This document shows positions 44,941-56,929 of a DNA stretch of 60,000 bases, in pieces. Origin of the DNA: Membranipora membranacea (Eukaryota; Bryozoa; Gymnolaemata; Cheilostomatida; Membraniporidae); the NCBI GenBank assembly GCA_914767715.1, contig OU612072.1, positions 13,146,001-13,206,000 of the forward strand. Reading direction: 5' to 3'. How positions within the stretch are numbered: position 1 is the stretch's first letter; every line of letters begins with the position of its first letter. The notes under the pieces were generated by a model that was given only the letters and a program-made list of their open reading frames with translations, did not search any database and was not told the origin of the DNA. The position numbers were made by a program, and so were the translations under genes.

Positions 44941-45554
44941 TCATGGTTGATGAAATAACAGGCAGGCACATGCTCAAGTGATGCGTGCTGATTAATGATG
45001 ACTTTTCAATGATTGGGACATGATTTGGGAATATGCATTGAATCCAACTGAGTACTATGTTGGCAGTTTTCATTTTTTGTAAACAACGCTTACTTTATTC
45101 ATCTTATACTATAGTATCACCTCTATTTTTGAACTGGTATTTTCAGGATGATGCACAAAATTGCTGAACATCTAAAAAACTGATTATGATGTTATGCCGG
45201 TGTAATATTGTTGTAAACTGTCCCCCGTGCAAAACCAACCCCGGGACACTTTACAATATTGGAAACTGTCCCGGGGACACTTTACTATAAAAACAGGCCT
45301 ATTGTCAACTGTCCCCCCTATTGTAAACTGCCCCCCCCCTATTGTAAACTGTCTCCCCTTATTGTAAACTTTTCCCCCTATTGTAAACTGTTCCCCCTAT
45401 TTATGACTGTCCATTTCAAGGGCCCAGCTGTTTATCATCATTCTAAATGGGTCAGATCAGATTTTTAGCATCAACCTGTCATGCTTTTTTAATTTCAGTA
45501 GCCATGCTTTCAAACAAGGCCGAGAGATAGCAATTCTCTACAGACTCACTTAAA
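44941..45554. other. Spacer between the duplication copies, with a C-rich tandem
   Basis: Unique DNA of about 600 bp. From about 45290 to 45410 there are about six units of CCCCCTATTGTAAACTGT (19-20 bp) and, just before, two related GGGACACTTTAC units. No gene. Confidence 0.75.
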
Positions 45555-46017
45555 CATTATTGTAATGTATTGACCTCATTTTGTTGATTCTACAACACAA
45601 TTTTTGAATCCATAAATTTATCCTGAGACTGGACCTGGACTGAGAGCATTCAATACACGCTGCAAATATCACTTATGCCATTTAATTTGATTTATCAATT
45701 TGTATGAAAATATTACAAGTAAAGTATATACTGCATTCTCATCCAGAGTTTTATTGGCAGCAGCATTGCTTCCAACTACAACTTTCAAACTAGTTAACAT
45801 TTTAATGGCAGCTGGATCTGCATTAAATATGTTTTAATGTTTTATGTCAACCAGGGGGGATTTCGAGCTTTCAATTGTGGCCTTGATGCCCAAGCCCTGT
45901 GAGCAATTTTGGCCTTAAAAATTTGATTGACTATGTTTTGGAGGAGTGTCTCAGGTGTAAGTTCATAGCCGAATGAATTGATGGTCAAAACAGTGCCTCC
46001 CATAACGAAGATAACTC

Positions 46018-46111
46018 CCATTCTCTGCAATACAATGTTACAGTCTCCAGGAAGTGCTCGCTTCTTTTCTTACACTTCCGGGAGACTGTGACATCATAAT
46101 GCAGAGAATGG
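46018..46111. other. Nested hairpin upstream of the duplicated gene, copy 2
   Basis: Outer arms 46018-46029 and 46100-46111 (12 bp, perfect) enclose inner arms 46040-46056 and 46073-46089 (17 bp, one mismatch) with a 16-nt loop. The inner stem is better paired here than in copy 1. A double-stem foldback of this length could be a small-RNA precursor or a solo foldback element. Confidence 0.75.
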
Positions 46112-46628
46112 AAAAAAGCTACTGATATTTTAATGCACCTTTGTTGCGATAAGTAAAGGAAAATTATGTGGCCCCCCTCAGTCTCCTTGGCATTGTTGAG
46201 GTTAGGTTTTGTGATTCCTACAAATATTGATAGTTTAGGTATAGATGGAATTATTTCTGTACTGCCTCAAATGTATTACATACAACAACACCTTTTATTT
46301 CCTTTCAAACATGTTTATGTAAGTTGCTGTAATTTGCTTCCATTCAGACCGTTCACATGCTTTGAATTTATGCCATACACAAAGAGTGTTAATTGCACTG
46401 ATATGACCAGTTGTTAAATTCAATGCTCAGTGATGGTATGTTTGCAGTATTGTTGTTGGCTATTCAGCTTGAACTGTTGCTATTAGTACATAGAATTTAT
46501 CTACATTTTTCCGCAAGGAAGTTATTGATCTAGACATATTTTGGTGACTTCACTATCGACTAAGAAACCTTCAATAGCATACTGTATATTATCCTCTGAG
46601 ATCAGCATTCTACATCATTTCGTTAGCT

Positions 46629-47189
46629 ATGGTGCCGTTCACCAATCCTGGAATAAAGTTTTGCATAGACTATCTTATATACGGATGGGCTGAATGCTTT
46701 GAGGACGATTGTGGCAGTTTTGATTGCAGCAACTGTAAAGTATTTATACCAGACTGGGTGAGAAACTATGAAGACGCTGTCAACAGGGGCCCATCTGAGT
46801 TTTGCAGATGGTACAGTTGCTACTTGATTTTACCACTATTAGCGGCTCTTGCCACCGGAATCTCAGGATTAGCCTTGTATATATGCAAAAATATTGCCGG
46901 TACTCCAACGTGTCGTCTTCATAAGTTTTTGAAACGGACAGCTGTCTGTTTCGTAATGTTTCTCTTTTGGAGTTTTGTATACCATGGCTCATTGCTATGG
47001 TTGAGTTCACGGTATCACCTGCGAATTGACACACTGTTAAAGATCTCTCTCGTTTCTGATGTTCTCAACAAAACCCTTATTCTACTGGCAGCAGATGAAA
47101 TCCTTGGGATAAAACTGGGTCGTCGTGCACTAAATGGTATGTCTAATATTTTACATTGTGCTGCAAGTTATAGGTCCAAGCTGATTTAG
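46629..47189 (+). CDS. Small membrane protein, tandem paralogue 2
   Basis: 186 codons, same architecture as the paralogue at 41949: Cys-rich N-terminal head, then two strong and one weaker hydrophobic segments. Compared with paralogue 1 it lacks four residues in the loop after the first membrane segment and differs at residues in the head (R to S, F to D), at both membrane segments (I to F, F to L) and near the C terminus (H to D). Only one clearly synonymous codon change was seen. The frame is intact. Function unknown. Confidence 0.7.
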   Translation: MVPFTNPGIKFCIDYLIYGWAECFEDDCGSFDCSNCKVFIPDWVRNYEDAVNRGPSEFCRWYSCYLILPLLAALATGISGLALYICKNIAGTPTCRLHKFLKRTAVCFVMFLFWSFVYHGSLLWLSSRYHLRIDTLLKISLVSDVLNKTLILLAADEILGIKLGRRALNGMSNILHCAASYRSKLI

Positions 47190-49371
47190 CAAAGCTTGAG
47201 CAATTTTCAAAAAAACATGGTGTACTTATGCTCAGAGACATTACAATCACCTAGTTTAAAAAAACTGACCCTGACTAGGTAAAGCATAGCTGTCTGTATT
47301 TAAGCCGAAATATCAGGAGCCAACCAGAGACAGCAATATTCTAAATATTTTTTTTGTCTGTTATAGATTTGATAGTTATACCGAGGCCCCATCCAGGGGG
47401 AGAGTTTTGACGATCAGCATGTTTAACAGGTGACATACTGCAAACCTTCAGTGTACATTTCATGAAGGCAGCAGAAATAAGATCAGCAATATTAAAGTCT
47501 ACAAATTAATGTAAGACACAAACCTGGCATGTAAATCAGAGCAAAATTGTTCAGAACACTGGTGTTCAATTTGCTTTCTCCAAATAAAGGATTAGAATTT
47601 GTGATAAAGATATACTAAGCATCAGACAAACACTTTTCCCCTAAGCTATGGTTACATTGTTTATCAAATGAGCGAAATGGTTTTACAATTTTTCATTAAT
47701 CATCGGACATTTTGTCATTGCCTGTGTTGCTGACTCCATAAACACAGCAGCCAACTACAATCACAAAACTCCTAACAAGTATCTTGGGCACACCTTTCAA
47801 TATTCATTTGCAATATTGTATCAATATTTCTAGTAATATAATAGTGAGTTGTTTGTTGCTCGTGTTGAATGCCTTGCATAATATGTCATAATTATAACAA
47901 TATTTCACCATGCTTACAGTGCTTTTTTTTGCAATTATACCACTTTGCGATCAGGTCTTGTGCTTGAAAGAAAACATTATCTGCGGAGGGTCTTTCAATT
48001 GAGCAATCATGAGACCCCCAGCTGTTATTGTTATTACAAGCTTTAAAATGAACTCATTGGAGTTTAATTTGGAATTCAAAAAGTATATCTATAATGGACA
48101 CATAATGTTGATTGTTCTTTTTATTTTTGATAAGGAAACATATTGCTAAACACAATCACCACATTGTTTTGAACCGCCATGAGAGCACAACTAATAGAAC
48201 AGAATCATTTTTGAATACAAATAAAGCAGACAATTTATAAAGAAGAATTAATTTGTAGAGTAGTTCAGTAGCTTGTACATTGATTTAGTTTCTTGATGTA
48301 ATTCTAGATTTTTGCCAATGCTGAACTGACCATTGTTGTATATACATGAAAAATGTTCTCCCTTAAGATATGCCCAAGACCAAACAGATCGAGTCAGTGT
48401 GAATATTTGTTGGGCTTAGCATGCCCCTGCTCCGAGTCCCCTGCTTTTTGCGAACATGCAACATTAAATTGAATTTAATAAATTAATTTGTCACACAATC
48501 ATTGCAAAATCTTATACTGTCCCAGATATCATGATATTAGCCTGGTGTTTATATAACTCTAAATATGTCAAACCTCATGCTACAGTTTCTTCAGTCAATG
48601 CTGCATAATTTGTTCAATGTTAAGGAATTTATTGAGATGGAATGGCAGACTTTTATATAAATGTAATGAAATTAGGAATGCACAGTGCAAGAAAACAAAT
48701 TAATGCCATTGCTACAGCTGCAAAACTCTAGCAAAGTTCAAATTTCATATCTGACTGACATGAATGCCACTTACTCATTGGAAACCCAAACAAACATTGA
48801 TGTAGTTGACTTCGATTAGGGTTCACGTACTAGTTTAATTGTACATAGTTTGGCAATTATGTAAATTGAAAGAAATGGCTAAAATAAATAAATGAAATAG
48901 GTACAGTGAATAAATCTGGTTGATCCAAGATAAAGAAAACAACAGGTTCTGAATAACTAAAACAACACTATGTAATTATATTTATGATTCAATAATATAA
49001 GGAGCGGTGGTACTATTATGAATGCTATTCCACAATCACTCCGCCTTTCTCACAGGGACCAAAAACACCTGCAAATATAATAGACGAAGGGAAAACTCCC
49101 CGTTTGTACAAAATCGGAAATATTCATACATAACAAAATCTATGGTGTTCTGAATGGGCACTAAAAATTAAGATTGTCAGCAGGTGTTGTTCCAAGTGTA
49201 TCAGGTGCTGTATGGGACAACTCTAACATCACTCAATACCTTTCAGCAGTGTTGTATACTGTGAGGAACGTCTCATATAGCATGCTACATGGGTTGACCA
49301 AAAAAAACCTCTTTAATGATATCTTAATTTAAATGACTATTACCAATAGTTAACATGACTTTTGCTGTAAT

Positions 49372-49479
49372 ACGGATAAGTTTCACTTAAAGTTTTCACC
49401 CTTTGAGCGCGGACAGACCTATACATGAATATAGGCCCGATGTCTTAGAAAGATGAGAGAGATATTCCGAGGTATCCGT
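49372..49479. mobile_element. 108-bp MITE-like insertion in copy 2 only
   Basis: The insert begins ACGGATAAG and ends GTATCCGT, giving short terminal inverted repeats (ACGGATA / TATCCGT). Copy 1 shows the empty site at about 44704. It codes for nothing and has no clear target duplication. Because the two flanking copies are otherwise alike, this insertion postdates the duplication. Confidence 0.8.
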
Positions 49480-50604
49480 TTTATATTGGACTAAGCCAAA
49501 ATGTCTTTCAGTGAAGAGAGGCAGTATGGAAGACTTTGAGTCCAGGTCCTGAAAGTCTGAATACACCATTTATAACAACATAATTCCAGCCAGGCCTTTT
49601 TGTTGCAATAAAATCAATCAGGCATCCAATGTAACACTCAGTGTGTGTAAGCTTAATTGCTTCTAAAGTACGAGGTTGTTTTTCTCTATACAAAAGATTT
49701 CATGACTATTAGTTGTATCTCAAGAAAACATCTTACCCTACCATTCTACAGCTGCATCATTTGCCCAATATACCTGATGAGATGGTAGTGTTATTGATTA
49801 TGTGAACATCAACACACGTGTGTATTTTGTTGCTTAGTTCTTAGTTAGCACAGAAAATATAGTTAGGGTGGTCTCTTGGGCCCCAAACTATGCTCATGGG
49901 CTAGAGCACATGTTGTAGGTAAGCAACTATGTTTAACTTTTCATAAACATTGTCCATCTGAGGGGGTAGCAAGCCAAAAAAGCAAAAATGTGCCTTCAAA
50001 ATGATACAATATCACAATAAATATCTTCAGTCATAGTATCAGCATGGAATTTTTGATTAGTTATGGTGAATGAATTTTGTGTTTGATTAATCGGACTGTA
50101 ATTTGGAGTTGTTCACTCCTTGTCTCAAATCCCAAATAATAAAATATCCTCCAATTTTCTGTTTTAGAATCCGCGATATGTATGGTTCAAGTAGTGCAAA
50201 TGCAATGGTAGCAGATCTGGACTTATAATTGCTGATAATTCGGTTATTAAAGAGAGACTTCAAAAACACAACTGAACTGTTGATCAACAATACCTCAGCG
50301 GTAAGTAGAGCTACTATCGTACAATGTGCGCTAGCCTCAACTACTGAGCACTGGTTTAGATTTGAGTTTGGTGCAATTCTCGGTGGAATTGCTCAAGGAT
50401 TTATTTTAAACAATAATAACAAAATATAAATATGGATCTATTCGTCAGGCAATAAATCAATCAATAATTTTACAATAATATCTTAGCATTTATCATTTAG
50501 TCATAAAAATACATAAACATTCGAAATCTTTATAATAAGATCTTACCCTTGGTGTAGATGACCTCGAATTCAGTGTGATATTCAGTGTGATATCTCTGTG
50601 TATT

Positions 50605-50990
50605 GAAACTATGTTAGACTGGGTTCCTCGCTGTGAGTCGCGGTATATGTATCTCTTATATCTAGGCTATGTTAGACTAGGTTCCTCGCTGTGAATCGCG
50701 GTATATGTATCTCTTTATATCTAAGCTATGTTAGACTAAGTTCCTCGCTGTGAATCGCGGTATTTGTATCTAAGCTATGTTAGACTGATTTCCTCGCTGT
50801 GAATCGCGGTATTTGTATCTAGGCTATGTTAGACTAGGTTCCTCGCTGTGAATCGCGGTATATGTATCTCTTTATATCTAAGCTATGTTAGACTAAGTTC
50901 CTCGCTGTGAATCGCGGTATATGTATCTCTTTTATCTAAGCTATGTTAGACTAGGTTCCTCGCTGTGAATCGCGGTATTTGTATCTCTGT
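50605..50990. repeat. 58-59/48-49 bp minisatellite, seven units
   Basis: GTTCCTCGCTGTGA recurs at 50623, 50681, 50740, about 50788, 50838, 50897 and 50955. Two unit lengths occur, differing by loss of a 10-bp segment (TATCTCTTTA type). Confidence 0.95.
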
Positions 50991-51585
50991 ATATCTTGCC
51001 AAAAGCTCTGTTGGCTGAATGTGTCTAAAGTTTTTAGACAATTTTCCTCTCTGTAGATGTGCCTCCTTGGGCTGACTGAATCAGATAATTCTCTGATTAA
51101 ATCTGTAATGCTGTACGTCGTTAACCCGCTCTCTGGCGCTGACTGATTTTTACAAGTGTCCATCAGGCTTTTATAGTGCTGGTTTGCTGTCCTGTTATTG
51201 TGCAACGTTTGCATTTACAGGTGTAAAGGTGTTTACCTTGTTATTGGTTTTAGCCTCAATTTCGTCATTACTCTCTTTTGATTTGCGTGTTTTGTCAGTT
51301 TTAATTATCTAGCTGTCAAAACATAGTTAGTCTGTCCTTTGCTTGACCTTCCCTCATTTCTGTTTCGATTATTTTTAAGTAATTTATGGTGTCAAGTGCA
51401 CCTGTTTATCCAGGGTGTAATCTGTTGGTTTTCCTGATTTTGCAATCTTTCCAGGGTTGTTTTGAAGATCTTTAGTGACTTCTATTGCTCGTTATTTTAA
51501 AAATAGCTTATGGTGTCAACTGCACTTGTTTTCTGTGGTGCAATATATTGGTTTTCTAATTTCGCAATCTTTCCAGGGTTGATTG

Positions 51586-51800
51586 ACGTGCCCAAAGATC
51601 TCGTGACTCTGTGGTTATTTTGAAGATGTTTTTGTGACTTCTGTTGTTTTCCCGTTGTTTGATTCTCCACGGGTTGTTGCACGTGCCCAAAGATCTCGTG
51701 ACTCTGTGGTTATTTTGAAGATGTTTTGTGACCTCTGTTGTTTTCCGTTGTTTGATTCTCCACGGGTTGTTGCACGTGCCCAGATTTCTCATGGCCCTGT
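51586..51800. repeat. 93-95 bp tandem repeat, about 2.3 units
   Basis: ACGTGCCCAAAGATCTCGTG starts at 51586 and 51681, with a truncated third unit at 51774. Overlapping minus-strand frames here are by-products of the repeat. Weaker similarity continues to the left to about 51420. Confidence 0.9.
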
Positions 51801-53345
51801 GATTATGTTTTGTTATATTTCAACACGCCCTCAGTGCACCATTCCCTCTATTTACTACAATATTACTATTTTCCATTACCATTTATAGCCTGTGTCTAGA
51901 TAAATCTCAATAATGATAACCTATGATGTTTAAGCCTAAACTACCCGTCACCATGCACTGAATGCCTAAGTATGTATCCGTTGGGTCTCAGTTTAAGCTC
52001 TTAGTAATAATTGAATTTAAACTAACTTTACTTTGTTTTTGTTTTACAGATTATGTGGGTTAATGGTGATATCCTGTCTTCACAGTACAGTGTGCAAGCT
52101 TAATTATCTAAAGAATACTCTACCACACTACTGTCAGAACTCATCTCATATCTATAACTTTAAAGTCTTTGGTTCTCATATCATCAATTCGAAGCCAGCG
52201 AACAAGCAGCAAAGCTCTCACAACAAGCAGGTCAAGCCTATAATAATCACGCCGAAACAGATCACCATAGCTATTCAAATTGACAACATGTGGATGACAA
52301 TGGAACTTATGAGAAAAAAAATATAATCAGAAACCAGTGCAATTTGTGTTATAATGTCTGGTGACCTAGAGTTCACCCTTAGTCTTAGTTTTTGACTTTT
52401 GCACGCTCATTGTTTTTCTCCGCTTTAGAAACCAATCACCGATAATAGGTGCAGAGGTAATTATTTTTGACAGGTGTCATATTTTATGGGAGTTCTAATC
52501 CAGCTTATGAGTAATTATCAATTTTTGTGGTTGCTGTCCAGGGTCTGGTTTATGAAATGTGTTGGTTGAATATTAACACGTTATTCACTGCACTGTGTCT
52601 TTATATGATATGTGATTGACCTTTAGTTTTGTACTGTCGCACTTTTCGGAAATAAAATTTGTTATCCCCGTTGTCGAAGATTTTTACTGTGTGTGTGTGT
52701 GTCCCTCTAATTTTCTTGTATGGTTAATCGTTTGCTGCATCTGACAATAGTGCAGTTAGAGACATGTGGTTTTATTTATCAGGTGAACACCCATTTAATT
52801 GAGATCAACTATGAATCAAATACAGCTTACTACCCCTCAATAATCCTAGAAATATGATCCGCTCTGCTCTGAATTGTTGGCAGTGAACCTTCTCAGCCAA
52901 TGAAAGCCCTGATGCTATTTGATGCAGTGAGTCTATTGTTTATTTTCTATTGTTTAGTGGCATACACAATGGAAAGCCGAATATTCCTATATAGACCTAA
53001 TCTATTACGCCTATATTATAAGGGACACTAGATAGGCCAATTGTCTAGGACATCACACTAAGCCACACACACAATTCAATTTAATCCTGAGGGAGAGGAA
53101 GTTCATTTAGCCAACTCAGCTTCACAACAACAAGAATGAAATTAGAACAGCTGTAAATGGACTTGATTGAATCAATTTGTTGTAGCTCTCAGGTAAAATA
53201 AAATGCTATTTATTTTGTACACTACTACTCTACTCCTCAGTTGTGAGAGAAAAACGAGTAGACTAACTAAAAAGTCTAGCTAGTAACTGTTAGTTATTAT
53301 CACCACTAGTAGCTGTCTGTAGTTTGCCAATCAGGTACCAATGTA

Positions 53346-53370
53346 GGGGAGGCAGGGGTACCTTGGGACA
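53346..53370 (+). repeat. pogo left TIR
   Basis: 25 bp matching the reverse complement of 55697-55721 with about four mismatches. Confidence 0.85.
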
Positions 53371-53768
53371 TGGGGCACAGTGGGACGGGTTCATTTCTGA
53401 GAGTTGTATGCTCCTGCTGGGTTTGATTTTCAGTTTTCTAACAGGAAATGACATATTGAGGCAGCCATATTATATTCAACCTCATGCTGACACAGGATAA
53501 AATTTGGTGAGTAAAATAAAATTTTTAGTTCAAAAAGTAAATATTTTGTCACATACAATATACATAATTGTGTTGACTGGGTACCATCTACAGATAGGCT
53601 CTAAGTATTGTGGACAGTGATAATGTGTGTTTGATTGATTGAGTACAGCATTATATTGATTTACATTCCTTTTAATGAAAAAAAAGAGTTCGTTTGAATT
53701 GTTAACCTATGGGGCACAATGGGACAAAACCCTACGGGGCACAATGGGACATGTCCCACTGTGCCCCG
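53371..53768. promoter_or_regulatory. pogo left subterminal repeat array
   Basis: GGGGCACAGTGGGAC at about 53372, GGGGCACAATGGGAC at about 53711 and 53736, and an inverted GTCCCACTGTGCCCC at about 53752. These match the TIR consensus and are likely transposase-binding sites. Confidence 0.7.
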
Positions 53769-53823
53769 ATTTCCTCCAAATTGATTATAATGTATTTTGA
53801 ATGTATTTTGTAGACATAGCACG

Positions 53824-54087
53824 ATGGTTAGAAACAGAATTCCCTCAACCAAGAGTCATACTGATGATACTGTATTTGCAACTGCTATTAAGGAAGTCGT
53901 AGATGGAACACTATCCTTGAGAGCGGCGGCTGATACCTTTGCAATTCCCAAGTCGACGCTAGCGAGAGCCATGACAAAGTACCGGAACGCGGCAAAGACT
54001 GTTGGTAACGGTGAAGCTGCGACTAATATTTCAAGAATGCGAAGCAGGTTGGAGTATCCACATCCGCTGAAAGAGGCACACTCGTGA
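53824..54087 (+). pseudogene. pogo transposase, N-terminal psq-type HTH
   Basis: 88 codons from ATG at 53824. KEVVDGTLSLRAAADTFAIPKSTLARAM is a pipsqueak-type helix-turn-helix, the DNA-binding part of pogo/Tigger transposases. Around 54030 the frame changes and the next recognisable piece is already in the catalytic domain, so the second (CENP-B-type) HTH and the first catalytic Asp are missing: an internal deletion of well over 100 codons is inferred from family length. Confidence 0.85.
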
Positions 54088-55352
54088 CACTGGTAGGATG
54101 CATTAGCGCCCAAGGAGGTTATATCCCTCCGTTTTTGATCATGCCTAGAGTGAACTTTAAAGAGTCCATGCTGAATGGCACCCCACCTGGAAGTAGCGGG
54201 GCTGCTCACCCATCCGGCTGGATGAATCAGGAGATTTTTCTTTTGTGGATAGAACACTTTGCTAAATAATGCAAATGCTCCAAAGAGAAGCCAGTGCTTC
54301 TCTTGCTGGACAATCACACCAGCCACATTTCAATCGCAGCAATTGATGCTGCTAAGGAGAAAGGGGTAGTATTACTTACATTCCCGCCCCACTGCAGTCA
54401 TTAGCCTGTTAGATCGGACTGTGTATGGCCCGCTGAAAAAGTACTATAATGGATGCTCAACAATCCGGCTAGAACTATATCAATTCATGATATAGGAGCG
54501 CTGCTTGGCGAGAGTTTCCACAAAGCCTTTACACCAGCCAATATTCTGTCAGGCTTCCGCGTCTCTGGGATCCACCCATGCAACTCGGACATATTTAGTG
54601 ATGATGAATATTTGGCTTCGGCTGTTACAGACCGTCCAGCTCCGGTCCAAGTCCCAGCATTACCTCCTGCAGGTCTTTCTGGTCAATCTCAAAATCCGCT
54701 GCCCGCTGCCACAGTTACTGAACCTACACCATCGACCAGTGAATTGATCAGATCGCCCAACGATTTTACTCCCCAAGACCTTCGTCCATATCCAAAAGCT
54801 GGACCCCGCAAGAATGCAACCTCAAATCGAAGGAAAGTGAAGTCCATGGTCCTCACTGATACGCCTGTTAAGCAGCAGATGTTGAAAGAACTGGAGGCAA
54901 AGAAGAAGCCACCAAAGAAAAGGGCCAAAATACTGACTCCGGAATCGAGCGATGATGATGACGGAAAAGAGGATGAAGCGCTGGCCAAGAGACTAGAGAA
55001 AGAAGACAGTTCTGGAGACGAGTTAGATACTGAAGAGCCACCTAGATCACCTAGGCCTACCACGGAGGTGGGAGAGTACGTCCTGGTCAAGTTTACTGGG
55101 AAGAAGACCAATGTGAGGCATTTCGTGGGCATGGTAGTGGAAACAGATGGCTGTGGAGTCTTATCGACTGTATCGTTTTTCAAGACTATTCATGGTATAA
55201 ACCCTTCCTTCATCAAATCTGAGCCGGAAGATATCACGGATATTGATGACACCGATATTGTCCTTCGTCTACCACCACCAACTAACACTGGTGGAACTAG
55301 CAGGCTGTCCCAGAGGATCGTTTTCCCAGTTGACCTATCTTATTACTTTTGA
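54040..55352 (+). pseudogene. pogo transposase, DDE catalytic part and acidic C-terminal tail
   Basis: Frames 54084-54269 and 54453-55352 with an intervening piece. Visible: VGCISAQGGYIPPFLI, then LLLLDNHTSHIS with the second catalytic Asp (about 54310), then LTFPPHCSH followed by a frameshift. The third Asp is in the shifted frame (about 54413) ahead of VYGPLKKYY. The last frame has SGFRVSGIHPCN and a 200-residue tail with a Lys-rich block, an acidic Ser/Asp/Glu run and VGEYVLVKF. A TAA at about 54267 also breaks the frame. The enzyme cuts and pastes at TA; this copy is inactive. Confidence 0.85.
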
Positions 55353-55488
55353 TTTATACTGAAAAACAGTTGAATATAATTTTGATTAGTTTTATATCTC
55401 AAATAAATAGTTGAACAACAAAAGTTAGTAAAGACCTCTCTGTATATTGTGATACATTATTTTCAATAGGAACATATAGTCCTAGAGT

Positions 55489-55696
55489 GCCCCGAGCCCT
55501 GTCCCAATGTGCCCCGACATAGGGGCACTCTGGGACAGTGTACAATGCTCTCTGTTTTTCTCACAACTTTTTTCTAGACTGGTAAACTGCCAAATGGTTA
55601 TTATCATGTAGTTAACAACACATCAAACTATATATGTGTATAGTTTGAAGATGACCATCCCAAAAATAAACGGTCTGTGGCCAAATAGGTGAAATT
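55489..55696. promoter_or_regulatory. pogo right subterminal repeats
   Basis: GTCCCAATGTGCCCC at about 55501 and GGGGCACTCTGGGACA at about 55522 form an inverted pair; both resemble the left array and the TIR. Confidence 0.7.
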
Positions 55697-55721
55697 TGTC
55701 CCAGAGTGCCCCCGCCTCCCC
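55697..55721 (-). repeat. pogo right TIR
   Basis: Inverted copy of 53346-53370, ending CCTCCCC before TA. Confidence 0.85.
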
Positions 55722-55723
55722 TA

Positions 55724-56561
55724 CATGTGCAGTGCAGTGTAATATCAAGCATGGACTGGAGAAGGACTCCTAAGAGTTGTAAGAGGGGAGGCTCATACAA
55801 GTCCAACGAGTTTACTCCTTACTCCTCGCTTTGTTTTTGGTTGGTGGTGGTAATATCAGTGAGTTTCAGTTTGCTCCATGATAGCGTCATCATTAATTTT
55901 CTGTATTTGGTTTCTCAAAGAAGATTCAAACTAGTGTAATATGAACCATTTGTGCAAGTTTAGGTGGGCAACTCTTGTGCAACTCATTGTCTAGAACTGT
56001 TATTGCTAAACTATGGCTACATGTAGGCCTACATACTTTACATTATAAGGAAATGCCCCCTCTCTCTACTACAACTACAGCCTATGTAGGCTAGGTCCTG
56101 CATTTGTAGAAAGTGTGTGCATAGATTTTGCCTCGGCGCAACTGACGGATCATTATTTCTCTATGTAAACCATTCCCAACTGTCTGAGACTGGTGGGGGG
56201 ACCCTCAATGTGAAACGGCAAAACTCACTCTTTTATCGCTTCTTGTTTATATCCACTTTATTTACTGATCAAGCATGTGCATATAAGACCATGTGGTACA
56301 TCATCATCTAGCTTAGTAGGCGAGACCTGCTTTTAGCTTCGTTCGAGAATATGGACACTAAACAATTGAACTATACTCACTCTTGTGTGAACTATTTGCG
56401 AACATATTTATCTAAGGAGCGAGGATATTGAGCATTTAAGTTGTAATGATAATTTGGTTTACAAAGCGCAGCAATGACTTCTTTTGATTGCAGATTTTTT
56501 TTGTATTTTAGTCTACATTGTAAAGCAACACAGACTGCAGAATAGTACCTAGAACAGAACA
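55724..56561. other. Intergenic
   Basis: No supported gene; short frames only. Confidence 0.5.
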
Positions 56562-56660
56562 ATGAAGGGGAAAGTGTTTAGGTGGTTTATAGCAGATGTG
56601 ATACAACTCCTAGTATCAATAGTCGTTCAGCTTACTATCATACCTCCTCAATTCAAACAG
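56562..56660 (+). CDS. Candidate first coding exon with hydrophobic leader
   Basis: ATG at 56562 (context AACAATGAAG) opens 33 codons: a short basic start, then ADVIQLLVSIVVQLTIIP, ending exactly at a codon boundary before the donor CAG|GTAAGC. The next acceptor on the strand (AACATTTCAG, 57610) would add only 11 codons before a stop at 57644-57646. So this is either a 44-residue peptide or a 5' exon whose real partner I have not found. Confidence 0.4.
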
Positions 56661-56929
56661 GTAAGCAGACAATAAAATTTTCGCTTTATTATTGGTTTTA
56701 CTCTTCGTATTTTAATTTGACCCGCTGTTTTTGCAATTAATTAAAATGATATAAAAGTTCATTAAAGTGATGATCTTGCCTTATATTCACAGTAGAAAGT
56801 TTACTGTCCTATTTTACACTAGGTAACTAGTAGGAGTCCCTGTAGGTGTATTCATACGTACACCTGGATTCAACATCAACATCCTCGATAAAACACGGTA
56901 ATCATACATTAATTGATGTATTGACTTGG

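Larger units (their letters stand above)
45555..49696. repeat. 4.1-kb tandem duplication, copy 2
   Basis: Direct repeat of 40864-44940. It carries the paralogous membrane-protein gene at 46629-47189 and an extra 108-bp insertion at 49372-49479 that copy 1 lacks. Confidence 0.96.
49697..53343. other. Intergenic with minisatellites, no supported gene
   Basis: Short frames only. A frame at 50229-50429 and another at 52033-52326 lack domains. TTTGTTTTTGTTTTACAG at about 52050 is a good acceptor, but the sequence after it stops early. A (TG)n run is at about 52690. Confidence 0.5.
53344..55723 (+). mobile_element. pogo/Tigger-like DNA transposon, decayed, with TIRs and TA duplication
   Basis: The element 53346-55721 starts GGGGAGGCAGGGGTACC and ends, as inverted repeat, ...GCCTCCCC (25-bp TIRs, about four mismatches), with TA on both sides (53344-53345 and 55722-55723). 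Inside is a transposase of the pogo branch of Tc1/mariner in several frames. Subterminal copies of GGGGCAC-x2-TGGGAC lie at both ends. Confidence 0.9.

Noticed and set aside
51497-51888. Overlapping frames with repeated peptide blocks
   Set aside because: By-products of the 93-95 bp tandem repeat.
54689-55183. Minus-strand Ser-rich frame of 164 codons
   Set aside because: Antisense of the acidic Ser/Asp tail of the pogo transposase.
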